A stretch of 52,727 nucleotides of DNA from Phycicoccus endophyticus (GTDB lineage Bacteria > Actinomycetota > Actinomycetes > Actinomycetales > Dermatophilaceae). Below are positions 24,357 through 33,096 of the stretch, in pieces. Position 1 is the first letter of the stretch. Each line of letters starts with the position of its first letter. The notes below the pieces were generated by a model. That model saw only the letters and a program-made list of their open reading frames with translations, made no database searches and was not told the origin of the DNA. The DNA lies in NCBI RefSeq assembly GCF_011326735.1, contig NZ_JAANCN010000014.1:1-52727 (forward strand). The letters run 5' to 3'. The position numbers and the translations under genes were made by a program.

Positions 24357-25229
24357 ATGCCGCACGTCACCGCCGAGATCGCCTCCCAGCCCGAGACCTG
24401 GCGCCGGGCCGCGGGGCTGGCCCCACAGGTCGCCGGCCTCCTGCCCGCGCCCGGGGAGCGGGTCGCGGTCGTCGGGTGCGGGACGAGCTGGTTCGTCGCC
24501 ATGGCCTGGGCGGTACTGCGCGAGCGGGCCGGCCACGGGGAGACCGACGCCTTCGCCGGCAGCGAGTTCCCCACCGGACGCCGGTACGACCGGGTGCTCG
24601 CGATCTCGCGCTCCGGCACGACGACCGAGATCGTCGACCTGCTCGCCGGAATCGGGGAGACCCCCTCCACCCTCGTCACCGCGGTGCCCGACTCCCCGGC
24701 GGCACGGGCCGCGGGCGAGGTCGTCGAGCTGCCCTTCGCCGACGAGGAGTCGGTCGTCCAGACCCGCTTCGCCACGAGCACCCTGGCCCTGCTGCGCGCC
24801 CACCTCGGCGAGGACGTCGAGCCGCTGGCGCAGGCGTGCGACACCGCCCTGACGGTCCCCGTGGAGGCGCTGCTCGATGCCGAGCAGTGCACCTTCCTCG
24901 GGCGGGGCTGGAGCGTCGGGCTGGCCTTCGAGGCCGCGCTGAAGACCCGGGAGGCGGCGCAGTTCTGGGCCGAGTCCTACCCGGCCATGGACTACCGGCA
25001 CGGACCGGTGAGCATCGCCCAGCCCGGTCGTCTCGTGTGGGCCCTCGGGGAGGTCCCCGTCGGCCTCGCCGACGAGGTCGCCGCCACCGGGGCCCGGTTC
25101 GTCCACCACGACCTCGACCCGCTCGCGGCACTCGTCGTCGCCCAGCGCTTCGCCGTGGCGCTCGCCGAGGCCCGCGGCCTCGACCCGGACCACCCGCGCT
25201 CGCTGACCCGCTCGGTCGTGCTCGGATGA
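24357..25229 (+). CDS. SIS-domain sugar-phosphate isomerase/deaminase
   Basis: 290 residues, two SIS modules. VAVVGCGTSWFVAMA and LAISRSGTTTEIVDLL are the phosphosugar-binding loops, and the second half (FLGRGWSVGLAFEAALKTREAAQFWAESYPAMDYRHGP, seen in part) resembles GlmS/AgaS isomerase domains. It has no glutaminase domain, so it would isomerise or deaminate an amino-sugar phosphate. The ATG has GAGGAG seven bases upstream. It overlaps the aldolase gene by four bases, which fits an AgaS-KbaY style route for galactosamine or a related sugar. Confidence 0.85.
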   Translation: MPHVTAEIASQPETWRRAAGLAPQVAGLLPAPGERVAVVGCGTSWFVAMAWAVLRERAGHGETDAFAGSEFPTGRRYDRVLAISRSGTTTEIVDLLAGIGETPSTLVTAVPDSPAARAAGEVVELPFADEESVVQTRFATSTLALLRAHLGEDVEPLAQACDTALTVPVEALLDAEQCTFLGRGWSVGLAFEAALKTREAAQFWAESYPAMDYRHGPVSIAQPGRLVWALGEVPVGLADEVAATGARFVHHDLDPLAALVVAQRFAVALAEARGLDPDHPRSLTRSVVLG

Positions 25230-26053
25230 CGACGCCGCAGGTCGACCTCGTCGGCGCCGCGCGCGCCGCCGGCCGGGGGCTCGGGGCGTTCAACGTCGTC
25301 CTCCTCGAGCACGCCGAGGGGATCGTCCGGGGTGCCGAGCAGGCCGGGCTACCGGTGGTCCTGCAGATCAGCCAGAACACCGCCGCCTACCACGGCGGGT
25401 TCGAGCCCGTGGCGCTCGCCGGCCTCGCGCTCGCGCGCGCGGCGGAGGTCCCGGTGCTCGTCCACCTCGACCACGCCCAGAGCGTCGACCTGGTCCACGC
25501 GGCGGTCGCGCTCGGTGTCCCGAGCGTCATGTTCGACGGGTCCGCCCTCCCGTACGAGGAGAACGTGGCGACGACCCGCGCGGTCGTCGAGCACTGTCAC
25601 GCCCACGGGGTGCGGGTCGAGGCCGAGCTCGGCGAGGTGGGCGGCAAGGACGGCGTGCACGCCCCCGGGGTCCGCACCGACCCGGCCGAGGCCGCAGCGT
25701 TCGTCGAGGCCACCGGCGTGGACTCGCTCGCGGTGGCGGTCGGCACCTCGCACGCGATGACCACCCGGGACGCCGCCGTCGACGAGCTGCTCATCGGCCG
25801 GATCGCCAGCACCGTCGCGGTGCCACTGGTCCTCCACGGCTCCTCGGGCCTGGACGACGCCGGGCTCGCCGGCGCCGTGCGCGCCGGCATGACGAAGGTC
25901 AACATCGCCACCCATCTCAACGCCCTGTTCACCGCCGCCGTCCGGGACGCCCTGGCCCGGCCGGACCTCGTCGACCCACGCCGGTACATCGGCCCGGGGC
26001 GCTCGGCGCTCGCCGCCGAGGTCGCCCGGCTGCTCACCCTGCTGCACGGATGA
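25226..26053 (+). CDS. Class II fructose/tagatose-bisphosphate aldolase family protein
   Basis: 275 residues. LVHLDHAQSVDLVHAAVALGVPSVMFDGS holds the zinc histidine and the class II aldolase signature; AELGEVGGKDG, VAVGTSHAM, LVLHGSSGLDD and VNIATHLN follow in the usual order. It would split a ketose bisphosphate into two triose phosphates. Fructose and tagatose versions cannot be told apart by eye; sitting between a SIS protein and an acyltransferase-like protein favours a dedicated catabolic role over glycolysis. Start and stop overlap both neighbours by four bases. Confidence 0.88.
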   Translation: MTTPQVDLVGAARAAGRGLGAFNVVLLEHAEGIVRGAEQAGLPVVLQISQNTAAYHGGFEPVALAGLALARAAEVPVLVHLDHAQSVDLVHAAVALGVPSVMFDGSALPYEENVATTRAVVEHCHAHGVRVEAELGEVGGKDGVHAPGVRTDPAEAAAFVEATGVDSLAVAVGTSHAMTTRDAAVDELLIGRIASTVAVPLVLHGSSGLDDAGLAGAVRAGMTKVNIATHLNALFTAAVRDALARPDLVDPRRYIGPGRSALAAEVARLLTLLHG

Positions 26054-26805
26054 GCCGCTCCCGGCTCGCCCTCCCCGAGCCCACGCGCCCGGCCGACCCG
26101 GGGCTCGTCGAGCGGCTGCTGCTCGCGCTGGAGGCCGACGCTCCCGCCCCGCCACCACCCGCCGCGCCGGACCTCCCGGCGCTCGTGGCCGCGCTGTGGG
26201 CCGTGGAGGACTCCGCGGTGCGGTGGCACCGCTCTCTCGGCCTCCCCGAGCCGACGACCGCCGAGACCCTGGCCGACGTCGGCCGCAAGGTCGACAGCTA
26301 CGGCGCCGACGCGGACCTGCCGTGGCTCGTCGGGCTGCTGCGCGGCGACGTCGTGGCCGTCGGGCGGCTGCAGTACGAGCGGCTGGCCGGGCCCGCGGGG
26401 CGCGCCCTGCACATCCCCGAGGGCGGACCGCTGGACCCGGCCGCGGTCTCCTCCTCGCTGGCGCGGGCGGAGGCGCTGCTCGGCACCGCCGAGGTCCACT
26501 GCACGACCTGGCTGTTCGACCCGGCCCTGCGCGAGCTGCCCGCCGACAGCAACATCGCCGCCTTCACCCGGCGCTTCGCGGTCGGCCCGGCGCGGCCGTC
26601 GGACGAGGGCGACCAGGACGTGTGCCGGTTCCTCTTCCGCCGGCCGATGGCCGAGGTGCTCGACCCGCGGGCCGTGCGTCCCCGCACCCGCCTGGAGCGG
26701 CTGGCCGTGGACCGGCTCCGAGCCGGCTACCACTGGTCGGTCCCGCGGGGTGTGCTGACGACACGGGGAACAACGGCGCCCTCGGGTGCCTTGGCACTGG
26801 GGTAG
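26050..26805 (+). CDS. Acyltransferase-like (GNAT-like C-terminal domain) protein
   Basis: 251 residues. The arrangement of an N-terminal helical part (AALWAVEDSAVRWHRSLGLPEP) and a C-terminal part with VGRLQYERLAG, ALHIPEGGPLDPAAVSSSLARAEAL and CTTWLFDP resembles actinobacterial proteins described as acyltransferase-domain proteins with a GNAT-like fold. The assignment rests on overall pattern only. It is coupled by ATGA to the aldolase and is the last gene of the SIS operon, so a role in the same sugar pathway, such as acylating or deacylating an amino-sugar intermediate, is plausible but unproven. Confidence 0.6.
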   Translation: MSRSRLALPEPTRPADPGLVERLLLALEADAPAPPPPAAPDLPALVAALWAVEDSAVRWHRSLGLPEPTTAETLADVGRKVDSYGADADLPWLVGLLRGDVVAVGRLQYERLAGPAGRALHIPEGGPLDPAAVSSSLARAEALLGTAEVHCTTWLFDPALRELPADSNIAAFTRRFAVGPARPSDEGDQDVCRFLFRRPMAEVLDPRAVRPRTRLERLAVDRLRAGYHWSVPRGVLTTRGTTAPSGALALG

Positions 26806-26867
26806 CCACCCCGGCGCGTGCCGCCCCGGCACCGCGCCGCCCCTTCTGCCACACAGGAGCTGATGTC

Positions 26868-27731
26868 ATGAAGCAGCGTGCTCTCGGAGACCTCCAGGTC
26901 GGCGCGATCGGGCTCGGCGGCATGCCGATGTCGATCGAGGGCCGCCCGGAGGAGGCGCGCTCGGTCCGGACCATCCACGCGGCGCTCGACGCCGGTGTCA
27001 CGTTCATCGACACCGCCGACGCCTACCACCGCGACGCGGGGGAGGTCGGCCACAACGAGGAGCTCATCGCCACGGCACTGCGTGAGTACGGCGGGGACAC
27101 CTCCGCCGTCGTGGTCGCCACCAAGGGTGGGCACCTGCGCCCCGGCGACGGCTCGTGGACCCTCAACGGTCGGCCCGAGTACCTCAAGGACGCCGCGAAG
27201 GCCTCCGCGAAGCGGCTCGGGGTGGACGCCATCGGGCTCTACCAGTTCCACCGCCCGGACCCGGCGGTCCCCTATGCCGAGTCCGTCGGAGCCCTGGTCG
27301 AGCTGCTCGAGGAGGGCGTGATCCAGCGGGCCGGGATCTCCAACGCGACGGTCGCCCAGATCGACGAGGCCAACGAGGTCCTCGGGGGCCGGCTGGTGTC
27401 GGTGCAGAACCAGTTCTCCCCGGCCTTCCGCTCCTCGCGCGAGGAGCTCGAGCACTGCGCCTCGCTCGGCATCGCCTTCCTGCCGTGGAGCCCGCTCGGC
27501 GGGATCAAGAAGGCCTCCGGCCTCGGGGACGAGCACTCCGCGTTCGCGCAGGTCGCGCAGGCGCACGGGGTGAGCCCCCACCAGGTCGCCCTGGCCTGGG
27601 AGCTCGCGCTCGCCGACGTCGTCCTGCCCATCCCGGGCGCCTCGCGCCCGGAGTCCATCACCGACTCCGCCCAGGCGGCCGACCTCGAGCTGACCGCCGA
27701 GGAGGTCGCCGCGCTCGACAGCGACGACTGA
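26868..27731 (+). CDS. Aldo/keto reductase
   Basis: 287 residues. The catalytic Tyr and its surroundings (FIDTADAYHRDAGEVGHNEELI), the lysine region VVVATKGG and the C-terminal LPIPGASRPESI are standard AKR motifs of the NADPH-dependent TIM-barrel reductases. Substrate unknown. The ATG at 26868 has AGGAG eight to nine bases upstream; a nearer ATG at 26863 is immediately closed by TGA. It stands 62 bases behind the SIS operon and is followed by a strong hairpin, so it could be either its last gene or a single unit. Confidence 0.9.
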   Translation: MKQRALGDLQVGAIGLGGMPMSIEGRPEEARSVRTIHAALDAGVTFIDTADAYHRDAGEVGHNEELIATALREYGGDTSAVVVATKGGHLRPGDGSWTLNGRPEYLKDAAKASAKRLGVDAIGLYQFHRPDPAVPYAESVGALVELLEEGVIQRAGISNATVAQIDEANEVLGGRLVSVQNQFSPAFRSSREELEHCASLGIAFLPWSPLGGIKKASGLGDEHSAFAQVAQAHGVSPHQVALAWELALADVVLPIPGASRPESITDSAQAADLELTAEEVAALDSDD

Positions 27732-27742
27732 CCCTCCTCCCG

Positions 27743-27786
27743 GCGACCCCGGGGGCCGGTGCCCGCGCACCGACCCCCGGGGTCGC
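27743..27786 (+). terminator. Strong hairpin terminator after the aldo/keto reductase
   Basis: GCGACCCCGGGGG (27743-27755) pairs perfectly with 27774-27786, and an inner 6-bp stem (CGGTGC/GCACCG) closes on a 4-base loop. No T-run follows, as is common in GC-rich actinobacteria. It lies 12 bases past the stop. Confidence 0.75.
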
Positions 27787-27886
27787 TGCCGTCGGGGGGC
27801 GTCCGCGCCGGTTGCCACGACCGCCGCCCACCGGGACACTGGGGCCCACCGCCGCAGACGGGCGGCGTCACCCGAAGGGGCTCGCG

Positions 27887-29044
27887 ATGACCGGGACGGC
27901 GCTCCACCTGCTCGTCGGGACGACCAAGGGCGCGTTCGTCCTCGACGGCACCCCCGAGCGCACCGGCTGGAGTGTGCGTGGGCCCTACTGTGACGGCTGG
28001 CCGGTCAACCACGTCGTCGGCGACCCGGAGACGGGGATGGTCTGGGCGGGCGGGGGCGGCGCCTGGTCCGGCGCGGGCGTGTGGCGCTCGGCCGACCGCG
28101 GCCACACCTGGGCGCTGTGCAAGCTGACGACCGGCGAGCTCGACTCCTGGGCGGCCCGCGACCCCGGGTTCGCGCAGATGGTCGGCTGGAGCGAGGAGCC
28201 GGCACCCTTCGGCGACGGGTTCGACCAGGTGTGGTCCCTCGCCCGCTCGGGCGAGCGGCTCTACGCCGGCACCAAGCCCGCGATGCTGCTCGTCAGCGAG
28301 GACGACGGCCGGACCTGGTCGGAGGTCAAGGGCCTGAGTGACCATCCCTCGCGCGAGGAGTGGGTCCCCGGGGGTGCCGGGCTGGTCCTGCACACCGTGG
28401 TGCCCGATGCCGTCGACCGCGAGCGGCTGTGGGTGGGCATCTCCTCCGCCGGCGTGTTCGTCACCGAGGACGGCGGGGTCACCTGGCGGCGGTGCAACGA
28501 CCTCGCGGACCCGACCGCGCAGGAGGGGGTGGCCCACCCCGCGGGGCCCTCGGACGGCCTCACCGGGATGTGCGTCCACCACCTCGAGCAGGCCGGCCCC
28601 GACCGGCTCTACCAGCAGAACCACCACGGTGTCTGGCGCTCGGACGACGCGGGCCGCTCCTGGCACGACGTCACCGCCGGGCTGCCGTCCACCTTCGGCT
28701 TCCCGCTGTGGGCCCACCCGCGCGACCCGGACACGGTGTGGACGCTGCCGCTGAACGGCGACATGGCGGGCCGCTTCCCGCCCGACGCCGCGGCGGCGGT
28801 GTGGCGCTCACGCGACGCCGGAGTGACCTGGGAGGCCCAGCGCTCCGGTCTGCCGCAGGAGGCGTGCTTCTTCACCGTCCTGCGCCAGGCGATGAGCGGC
28901 GACCACCGGGACCCGGCAGGGGTCTACTTCGGGACGAACAGCGGCTCGGTGTTCGCCAGCCGCGACGAGGGCGCGACATGGGACGAGGTGGCCCGGCACC
29001 TGCCGACGGTCCTGTCCGTCGACGTCCTCGAGGTCCAGGCGTAG
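27887..29044 (+). CDS. BNR/sialidase-like beta-propeller protein of unknown function
   Basis: 385 residues, no signal peptide. Several BNR-type repeats of the SxDxGxTW form are visible: SADRGHTW, SEDDGRTW, TEDGGVTW, SDDAGRSW, SRDAGVTW and SRDEGATW, spread evenly as blades of a propeller. This pattern is shared by sialidases and by photosystem-stability-factor-like proteins, but no sialidase catalytic residues could be placed. A cytoplasmic WD40/YVTN-like family of this size occurs widely in actinobacteria with no known role. GAAGGGG lies six bases before the ATG. Confidence 0.75.
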   Translation: MTGTALHLLVGTTKGAFVLDGTPERTGWSVRGPYCDGWPVNHVVGDPETGMVWAGGGGAWSGAGVWRSADRGHTWALCKLTTGELDSWAARDPGFAQMVGWSEEPAPFGDGFDQVWSLARSGERLYAGTKPAMLLVSEDDGRTWSEVKGLSDHPSREEWVPGGAGLVLHTVVPDAVDRERLWVGISSAGVFVTEDGGVTWRRCNDLADPTAQEGVAHPAGPSDGLTGMCVHHLEQAGPDRLYQQNHHGVWRSDDAGRSWHDVTAGLPSTFGFPLWAHPRDPDTVWTLPLNGDMAGRFPPDAAAAVWRSRDAGVTWEAQRSGLPQEACFFTVLRQAMSGDHRDPAGVYFGTNSGSVFASRDEGATWDEVARHLPTVLSVDVLEVQA

Positions 29045-29054
29045 GTTTGCGCCC

Positions 29055-29609
29055 ATGACCACGCGCAGCGCCGCCGGCACGACCGTGCGCTTCGCCGGTG
29101 ACCTCGAGATCGTCGGGGCGACCCGGCTGGTGCGGCTGCCGGCGCAGGCCAGCGCCGCGCTGCCCTCACGCGGGCAGGTCGCCGCCCGGGCGTCGCTGCG
29201 GGGCGTCGGGTTCGACACGGTGGTCGAGCCCGACGGACGCCGTGGCCACTGGCTGCGCGTCGAGGACGCGCTCGCCCGCGAGGCCGGCCTCTCCGCGGGG
29301 GAGCACGTCGACGTCGAGCTCCAGGTGGCGACGCAGTGGCCGGAACCCCAGGTGCCGGCCGACCTCTCCGAGGCCCTCGGCGCCGCCCCGGAGCACATCC
29401 GCGAGCTCTGGCGCGACATCACGCCGATGGCCCGCTGGGAGTGGGTGCGGTGGGTCGGCGCCACCCGCAGCCCCGAGACGCGGGCCAAGCGCGTGCGGGT
29501 GGGGCTGGACAAGATGGACCACGGCACCCGCCGGCCGTGCTGCTTCGACCTCTCCGCGTGCACCGACCCCGACGTCGCCCGTGGCGGGAAGCTGCCCGAG
29601 CCGTCCTGA
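29055..29609 (+). CDS. YdeI/OmpD-associated family protein (DUF1905)
   Basis: 184 residues. The N-terminal DUF1905 half (TTVRFAGDLEIVGATRLVRLPAQASAALPSRGQVAARASL, seen in part) and the C-terminal helical half (DLSEALGAAPEHIRELWRDITPMARWEWVRWVGATRSPETRAKRV, seen in part) are the usual pair. The family's function is not settled. TAGGTT ends seven bases before the ATG and no ribosome-binding site is present, so a leaderless transcript is likely. Confidence 0.8.
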   Translation: MTTRSAAGTTVRFAGDLEIVGATRLVRLPAQASAALPSRGQVAARASLRGVGFDTVVEPDGRRGHWLRVEDALAREAGLSAGEHVDVELQVATQWPEPQVPADLSEALGAAPEHIRELWRDITPMARWEWVRWVGATRSPETRAKRVRVGLDKMDHGTRRPCCFDLSACTDPDVARGGKLPEPS

Positions 29610-29731
29610 GGCCGTCGGCAGGACTCCGGGCCGGCGATCTCGCGGACGAGCGGGCCGGCGCCGTCGGCCGAACCCTCCGTCTTCGTCGGCCCGGGTCGTA
29701 GGATCGGGCTTTCCCGGCAACGGAGCTGACG

Positions 29732-30703
29732 ATGCAGGAACTCGTAGGGCGCCTGAGCGCCCTGGACCCGACCTCGGGCGACGAGCTGAAGGTCATCGGG
29801 TACTTCGACGCGCTCATCGCGGGGGCCGCCGGCACCGAGGCCCTGCTCAAGGGCGCGGCGGTGCTCAGCGGCACCGTCGCCGGTGCCTGCTGGCCCGGTG
29901 GCGCGCTGCGCATGTCACCCGAAGGGGTGCGCCTGCCCGCCGGCGAGGCCGGCGGGTGGCCGAGCCGCCCGGCGGCGGACGGCCGGGTGTGGCTCGAGCG
30001 GACGGGTCCGGCACACGCCAACGACGCCATGGTGCTCGAGCGCTGCGCGCTCGGGGTGTCCATCGTGCGCGGCCGGCACCGGGAACGCTCCCTCGGCCCC
30101 CTGGGGGTGCTCCTCGACGGGGAGCGCACCCCGCAGGAACGGACCGCGGCCGCCGCGCGGGCCGGGCTCGGCCCTCGGGTGCGCGCGCTCGCGGTGACAG
30201 CGGACCGGCACCTCCCGGGCGCCTCCGCGGTGCTGGCCGGCACCGACGGCCCGGTGCGGCTCGCGGTGCTCCACCCGCGCGACGCCGCTCCGGCGGAGGG
30301 GCCCGTCGGCCTGGGCCCCTGGGGTGAGCCCGCACAGCTGGTCCGGTCGGCGTCGGCGGCGAGGCTCGCCCTGCAGGTCAGCCGGGCCACCGGCGCACCG
30401 GTCGACGCCGAGGAGCTCGGGGGGCTGCTCGAGGCCGCCGCCGCCCTCGCGCAGCGCACCCCGCCCGCGCCCGACGTCGCCGTCCTCGACACGCTCGACG
30501 AGCGCTCCCTGCGCATCCTCGACGTGCTCGTCGGCTCAGAGAGCCTGCGCGCGGCGGCCGCCGCGTTGGGCATGCACCACTCGAGCCTGGCCGCCCGGCG
30601 GACCGCGCTGGCCGAGGCCCTCGGCTACGACCCGTGGACGGCCCGCGGGCGTGCCCGCTGCCAGCTCGCCCGCCTCGCCCAGCAGCTCGGCCGGCCCGGC
30701 TGA
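29732..30703 (+). CDS. PucR-like helix-turn-helix regulator
   Basis: 323 residues. The C-terminal 60 residues (LDERSLRILDVLVGSESLRAAAAALGMHHSSLAARRTALAEALGYDP, seen in part) resemble the PucR/CdaR-type C-terminal helix-turn-helix, in which a first module of helices tests for binding and the second contacts DNA. The first 250 residues have no sure assignment but may be a GAF-like sensor. TAGGAT about 28 bases upstream may be the -10 and GGAG lies six bases before the ATG. The target could be the downstream esterase gene, 122 bases away on the same strand. Confidence 0.65.
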   Translation: MQELVGRLSALDPTSGDELKVIGYFDALIAGAAGTEALLKGAAVLSGTVAGACWPGGALRMSPEGVRLPAGEAGGWPSRPAADGRVWLERTGPAHANDAMVLERCALGVSIVRGRHRERSLGPLGVLLDGERTPQERTAAAARAGLGPRVRALAVTADRHLPGASAVLAGTDGPVRLAVLHPRDAAPAEGPVGLGPWGEPAQLVRSASAARLALQVSRATGAPVDAEELGGLLEAAAALAQRTPPAPDVAVLDTLDERSLRILDVLVGSESLRAAAAALGMHHSSLAARRTALAEALGYDPWTARGRARCQLARLAQQLGRPG

Positions 30704-30825
30704 GCGCGCGTTCGGCGCACGCGGGCCCGGATCGCGCCGCGACTGGCGGGTGACGCGGCCCGCGGCACCGCCCGACCATGGGAGAGCGCCACGACGAGGT
30801 GGTGCCCGACGAGAAGAGGACGCCG

Positions 30826-31794
30826 ATGTCCACGACGCTGCCCCGTCCCCCGTTCGACCCCGAGCTCGAGGCCGTGCTCGCCGCCCTCGCCGAGGCGCTG
30901 CCGAGCACGATCACCCCGGAGATGATCCCGGCGCTGCGCGCCCCCCTCCCGATGGACGTCCCGGTCGACGAGGCCCTGGCCGAGGCCAAGGTGCGCCGGA
31001 CCGACCACACCATCGCCGGCCATCTCGGCGACGAGATCGAGGTGAGCGTCCTGGAACGGGAGGACCGCACCGGCACCGCACCGGTCGTCTTCCACACCCA
31101 CGGCGGCGGGATGATCATGGGCGACCGGTTCACCGGTCTGGCCCAGTTCCTCCCCTGGGTCACCGAGCTCGGGGCCGTCGTCGTCACCGTCGAGTACCGC
31201 CTCGCCCCGGAGAACCCCGACCCCTACCCCGTCGAGGACTGCTACGCCGGGCTCGTGTGGACCGCCGAGCACGCCGACGAGCTCGGCGTCGACACCTCCC
31301 GGCTGCTCATCGCCGGCGCCAGCGCCGGTGGTGGCCTCGCGGCCGGCACGGCGCTGCTCGCACGCGACCGCTCGGGTCCGCAGCTCGCCGGCCAGCTGCT
31401 CATCTACCCGATGCTCGACGACCGTGACGCCACGGTCTCGACCGCCCAGATCGACGGGGTGGGCGTGTGGGACCGCACGAGCAACCTCACCGGGTGGACG
31501 GCGCTGCTCGGCGAGCGCCGGGGCACCGACGAGGTGTCCGTGTACGCCGCCCCGGCCCGGGAGACCGACCACACCGGCCTACCGCCGGCCTACATCGACT
31601 GCGCCACCGCCGAGGTCTTCCGCGACGAGGACGTCGCCTACGCCACCGGCCTGTGGCGTGCGGGGGTCCAGGCCGAGCTGCACGTCTGGCCGGGGGGCTT
31701 CCACGGGTGCGACATGATGGCGCCGCACACCGCGGTCGCGCAGGCCATGGTCGCGACCCGCGACGCGTGGGTGGCCAAGATGCTCGCCGGCTGA
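30826..31794 (+). CDS. Alpha/beta hydrolase of the hormone-sensitive lipase family
   Basis: 322 residues from the ATG at 30826; an ATG at 30778 would add 16 residues but lacks a binding site. FHTHGGGMIMG holds the oxyanion HGGG motif, VTVEYRLAPENPDPYPVEDC is typical of family IV esterases, GASAGGGLAAG holds the nucleophilic serine, and the C-terminal VWPGGFHGCDMM the histidine. It should hydrolyse short-chain esters in the cytoplasm. It converges with the acyl-CoA operon through a shared hairpin. Confidence 0.88.
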   Translation: MSTTLPRPPFDPELEAVLAALAEALPSTITPEMIPALRAPLPMDVPVDEALAEAKVRRTDHTIAGHLGDEIEVSVLEREDRTGTAPVVFHTHGGGMIMGDRFTGLAQFLPWVTELGAVVVTVEYRLAPENPDPYPVEDCYAGLVWTAEHADELGVDTSRLLIAGASAGGGLAAGTALLARDRSGPQLAGQLLIYPMLDDRDATVSTAQIDGVGVWDRTSNLTGWTALLGERRGTDEVSVYAAPARETDHTGLPPAYIDCATAEVFRDEDVAYATGLWRAGVQAELHVWPGGFHGCDMMAPHTAVAQAMVATRDAWVAKMLAG

Positions 31795-31803
31795 CGCTCG
31801 AGA

Positions 31804-31833
31804 GGGCGCCGGCCGCTCAGCCGGCCGGCGCCC
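31804..31833. terminator. Bidirectional hairpin terminator between convergent genes
   Basis: GGGCGCCGGCCG (31804-31815) pairs perfectly with 31822-31833 over a 6-base loop. The stop codon of the acyl-CoA dehydrogenase lies in the loop region (31817-31819), so the hairpin covers the end of that gene and follows the esterase by nine bases. Confidence 0.75.
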
Positions 31834-33067
31834 TGACGGCCGCCTGGCGCCGCAGCTCGGCCTTGGCGAGGGCGTTCGTGTGCACCTCGTCGGGACCGTC
31901 GGCGAAGCGCAGGGTCCGCACCCCCGCCCAGGCCGCGGCCAACGGGAAGTCCTGCGAGATCCCGCCGGCCCCGTGCACCTGGATCGCCTTGTCGAGGACC
32001 CACTCGACCGTCTGCGGCGTGGCGACCTTGATCGCCTGGATCTCGGTGTGCGCCCCCCGGGTGCCGACGGTGTCCATGAGCCACGCGGCCTTGAGGACGA
32101 GCAGCCGCAGCTGCTCCACCCGCACCCGGGCCTGTGCGATCCAGTCGCGCACGACCCCCTGCTCGGCGAGCGGCCGCCCGAAGGCGACCCGCTCGCTCGC
32201 CCGGGCGCACATCAGCTCGATCGCCAGCTCCGCGACGCCGATCGCCCGCATGCAGTGGTGGATCCGGCCCGGGCCGAGCCGCGCCTGGGCGATGGCGAAG
32301 CCCGCACCCTCCTCCCCGACGAGGTTGGCCGCGGGCACCCGCACGTCGTGGAAGGCCAGCTCGGCGTGCCCCCCGTGGTCGTGGTCGTCGTAGCCGAAGA
32401 CCGTCATCGGGCGCACGACCTCCACGCCGGGCGCGTCGCGCGGAACGAGGACCATCGACTGCTGGCGGTGCCGGTCGGCGTCGGGGTCGGTCTTGCCCAT
32501 GACGACGAACACCTCGCACTGCGGGTTCATCGCCCCGGTGATCCACCACTTGCGGCCACTGACGACGTACTCCCCGCCCTCGCGCCGGATGCTCGTCGCG
32601 ATGTTCGTGGCGTCCGAGGAGGCGACGTCCGGCTCGGTCATCGCGAACGCCGAGCGGATCCTGCCCTCGAGCAGCGGGACGAGCCAGCGCTCCTGCTGCT
32701 CGGGGGAGCCGAACATCGCGAGCACCTCCATGTTCCCGGTGTCGGGCGCCGCACAGTTCAGCGCCGCCGGGGCCAGCCGGCCGAGCCGGCCGGTGAGCTC
32801 GGCGAGGGGCGCGTACTGGAGGTTGGTCAGCCCGGCCCCGAGCCGACGGCCCCCGGTGTCTCCCGGCAGGAAGAGGTTCCACAGCCCGCGCTCGCGGGCC
32901 TCGGCACGCAGCTCCTGGAGCACCGGGACGCTCGACCACGCCCACGGGTCGGCGAGCGCGGCGACCTGGTCGTCGAACACCGCCGCCGCGGGGACGAGCC
33001 GGGTGTGCAGGAAGTCGCGCAGCTCGCCGCTCAGCTGCTCGGTCCGGGCATCGGGCGTGAAGTCCAC
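31817..33067 (-). CDS. Acyl-CoA dehydrogenase family protein (ACAD11/LvaC-like)
   Basis: 416 residues from a GTG with GGAG six bases upstream. AFAMTEPDVASSDATNI and VSGRKWWITGAMNPQCEVFVVMGKT are FAD- and substrate-binding stretches in the form typical of the ACAD10/ACAD11 group; the C-terminal ASERVAFGRPLAEQGVVRDWIAQ and QVHGAGGISQDFPLA are also standard. In that group the flavoprotein works with a kinase-like partner on 4-hydroxyacyl-CoAs. Here the phosphotransferase gene lies directly upstream, 29 bases apart, so the same pairing is likely. Ordinary alpha,beta-dehydrogenation is the alternative. Confidence 0.9.
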   Translation of the reverse strand: MDFTPDARTEQLSGELRDFLHTRLVPAAAVFDDQVAALADPWAWSSVPVLQELRAEARERGLWNLFLPGDTGGRRLGAGLTNLQYAPLAELTGRLGRLAPAALNCAAPDTGNMEVLAMFGSPEQQERWLVPLLEGRIRSAFAMTEPDVASSDATNIATSIRREGGEYVVSGRKWWITGAMNPQCEVFVVMGKTDPDADRHRQQSMVLVPRDAPGVEVVRPMTVFGYDDHDHGGHAELAFHDVRVPAANLVGEEGAGFAIAQARLGPGRIHHCMRAIGVAELAIELMCARASERVAFGRPLAEQGVVRDWIAQARVRVEQLRLLVLKAAWLMDTVGTRGAHTEIQAIKVATPQTVEWVLDKAIQVHGAGGISQDFPLAAAWAGVRTLRFADGPDEVHTNALAKAELRRQAAVRAPAG

Positions 33068-33096
33068 GTCGGTCTCCTCTGGGGCGGGTGCGGATG

